DNA of 64,000 bases, taken from assembly GCA_963728545.1 (NCBI GenBank), contig CAVSKO010000002.1:2046001-2110000 (forward strand), read 5' to 3'. The position numbers and the translations under genes were made by a program. Numbering within the stretch: the stretch's first letter is position 1; every line of letters starts with the position of its first letter. This DNA comes from DASUNP01 sp963728545 (GTDB lineage Bacteria; Acidobacteriota; Blastocatellia; UBA7656). Shown here in pieces: positions 62,560 to 64,000 of this stretch. Under the pieces are notes generated by a model, which saw nothing but the letters and a program-made list of their open reading frames with translations, was not told the origin of the DNA and searched no databases.

Positions 62560-64000
62560 ATGAAATTCTGCCCCATCTGCAAAAAGGACATGAAGGACCA
62601 GCTGCTTTACTGCCCTTTTGACGGTCAACTCCTTATCACTAAAACCGAGCGCGATGAATTCATCGGCTTAGTAATCGAGAACAAGTATCAGATCGAAGAG
62701 AAGATCGGCGAAGGCGGCATGGGCAAGGTCTATCGCGCCACCCACATCCAGATCGGCCACACCGTCGCCGTAAAGATTCTTCACTCTCAACTCGCCACCG
62801 ACCAGACAGCCATCGAGCGATTCCGCCGCGAGGCCCGCGCCGCTGCTTACATACAACATCCCAACGCAGTCGCCGTCACAGATTTTGGGGTCATGAGTGA
62901 CACAGGAATGGCGTACCTGGTTATGGAGTTCTTAACCGGCATCGAACTTCGTCAGATGATAAAGGAGCGCAAGCAGCTCGACTACGAGGAGACCTTCATC
63001 ATCGTCCACCAGACCTGCTCTGCCTTGCAGGCGGCCCACATCAAAGGCATCATCCACCGCGATCTTAAGCCCGATAACATCTGGCTCGTTAAATCCGATG
63101 ATGATATCCCGCGCGTCAAGGTCCTGGACTTCGGCATTGCAAAGCTCAAGACCGACACCGAATCGAACCAGCTTACGCAGCAAGGCATGATAGTCGGGAC
63201 GCCTTATTACATGTCGCCTGAACAATGCAAAAGCGAAGAGCTGGATGCGCGGTCAGATATTTATAGCCTGGGAATAATCCTGTACGAGATGTTGACCGGG
63301 CAGGTGCCGTTTCTTGCGGCGACGCCTGTGGGAGTGGTTTTAAAGCACGCCAACGAGGCGCCGCGCCCGTTGAGGGAGTTGCGAGACAGCATCCCGGAGC
63401 CGTTGGAGGCGGTAGTATTACGCGCGCTACAGAAAGAGAGAAAGGACCGGCAGGAATCAGCTGCGCAGTTATCGCAGGAGCTTGAGAATGCGCTATATGA
63501 AGCTGGGGTGGAGTTGAAAGTGTTAGGGACGAACACGCCGCAATCGATCTTCCCCTCGTCTTCCATGCCTTACACCGGATACAGGTCTATTTCGCCTGAC
63601 CGCTCTCGCTCCTTTGATCCGTCTCAGTCATCCAGGACGCCGCCGCCCGCATTAGCGCAGTCCGGAGTTTCAGGCGTGGCGACACCTGGAAAGACCGATA
63701 CGACAAAAGATTTATTCCAGACTACAGTGCCCGACAGTTCACTGATCGGGCGTCTATTGTCCCCTTTTACCGGGGCCGGGGGTGATGAGACGCTCAGGCA
63801 ACGAAAGCTGTTGTATATAGGGCTGGCCGCGGGTCTGGCCGTTGTCTTAATAGTGGGCATCATCTGGTTTGCCTTTACCCCCAGCCCTTCGATAGAGCAA
63901 CCGCCCGGAGGCCCACCGGTGCCTCCACCCAACGGCGCCCCCACTCTTGTTATACCTGAGGGGATGGTGTTGATTCAGGGCGGCAAGTTTATGATGGGTT
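62560..64000 (+). CDS. transmembrane Ser/Thr kinase with FGE-like domain, cut by window end (cassette 3)
   Basis: The reading frame stays open for 480 codons from the ATG at 62560 to the last base. It reproduces the other two kinases: CPIC...YCPFDG start, GEGGMGKVYRAT, VAVKIL, HRDLKPDN, DFGIAKL and GTPYYMSPEQC. A serine/proline-rich linker and a membrane helix (about 417-440) follow, then the first residues of the FGE-like domain (PEGMVLIQGGKFMMG). The remaining about 200 residues lie outside the window. By analogy a PEGA gene and a receptor should follow. An IS66 element lies upstream of its promoter and does not interrupt it. Confidence 0.93.
   Translation, partial: MKFCPICKKDMKDQLLYCPFDGQLLITKTERDEFIGLVIENKYQIEEKIGEGGMGKVYRATHIQIGHTVAVKILHSQLATDQTAIERFRREARAAAYIQHPNAVAVTDFGVMSDTGMAYLVMEFLTGIELRQMIKERKQLDYEETFIIVHQTCSALQAAHIKGIIHRDLKPDNIWLVKSDDDIPRVKVLDFGIAKLKTDTESNQLTQQGMIVGTPYYMSPEQCKSEELDARSDIYSLGIILYEMLTGQVPFLAATPVGVVLKHANEAPRPLRELRDSIPEPLEAVVLRALQKERKDRQESAAQLSQELENALYEAGVELKVLGTNTPQSIFPSSSMPYTGYRSISPDRSRSFDPSQSSRTPPPALAQSGVSGVATPGKTDTTKDLFQTTVPDSSLIGRLLSPFTGAGGDETLRQRKLLYIGLAAGLAVVLIVGIIWFAFTPSPSIEQPPGGPPVPPPNGAPTLVIPEGMVLIQGGKFMMG

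Noticed and set aside
42526..64000. Diversity-generating retroelement acting on the FGE-like domains
   Set aside because: FGE-like folds are common DGR targets, but no reverse transcriptase or template repeat is visible in the window.

Overview
The window looks like a chromosomal segment of an Acidobacteriota bacterium, most likely class Blastocatellia. This rests on protein content only: large Oar-type TonB-dependent receptors with an N-terminal carboxypeptidase-regulatory-like domain, Ser/Thr kinases fused to a formylglycine-generating-enzyme (FGE)-like domain, SBBP and PQQ-type beta-propellers, and a propeller-type two-component sensor kinase. Most genes are GC-rich. The islands at about 4.1-4.7 kb, 17.9-19.0 kb and 52-62 kb look more AT-rich. 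No rRNA, tRNA or CRISPR array was seen.

Layout. 0.3-8.6 kb: three secreted PQQ-like propellers, a small-protein/nucleotidyltransferase pair, a secreted amidohydrolase and an Fe-type alcohol dehydrogenase. 8.8-15 kb: M1 and degenerate M29 peptidases, then a serine hydrolase and a BNR-repeat protein on the opposite strand. 15-23.6 kb: trpE, a WYL regulator with a palindromic operator, a PIN / PD-(D/E)XK pair, a phosphodiesterase/nucleotidyltransferase pair, an MFS transporter and lysA. 23.7-32 kb: a propeller sensor kinase, its NarL-type regulator and a large SBBP protein broken by a frameshift, preceded by a collapsed ghost of a paralogous locus. 32-34 kb: a nested repeat/MITE/IS1182 composite. 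34-42 kb: a TonB-dependent receptor, an FAD oxidoreductase, an S41 protease, an L,D-transpeptidase and a LOG-family gene with an in-frame stop.

The most distinctive part is 42.4-64 kb. It is a tandem series of cassettes, each made of a transmembrane Ser/Thr kinase with an FGE-like extracytoplasmic domain, a secreted PEGA/concanavalin-like protein, and an Oar-type receptor. Two cassettes are complete and a third kinase runs off the right edge. All three kinases share a promoter/leader in which the -35 box lies 72-73 bp before the start codon. Cassette 1 has a frameshifted receptor, cassette 2 has a frameshifted PEGA protein plus an extra BACON-repeat protein, and an IS66 element with a perfect 8-bp target duplication separates cassettes 2 and 3. 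A plausible reading is an amplified surface-sensing or glycan-uptake module whose paralogues are diverging.

Mobile DNA is well resolved. There is a TA-targeting MITE family (three copies), a 174-bp palindromic repeat (two copies, one interrupted by both a MITE and IS1182), IS1182 and IS66. Four genes carry single frameshifts or an in-frame stop, so assembly or read error should be excluded before calling them true pseudogenes.
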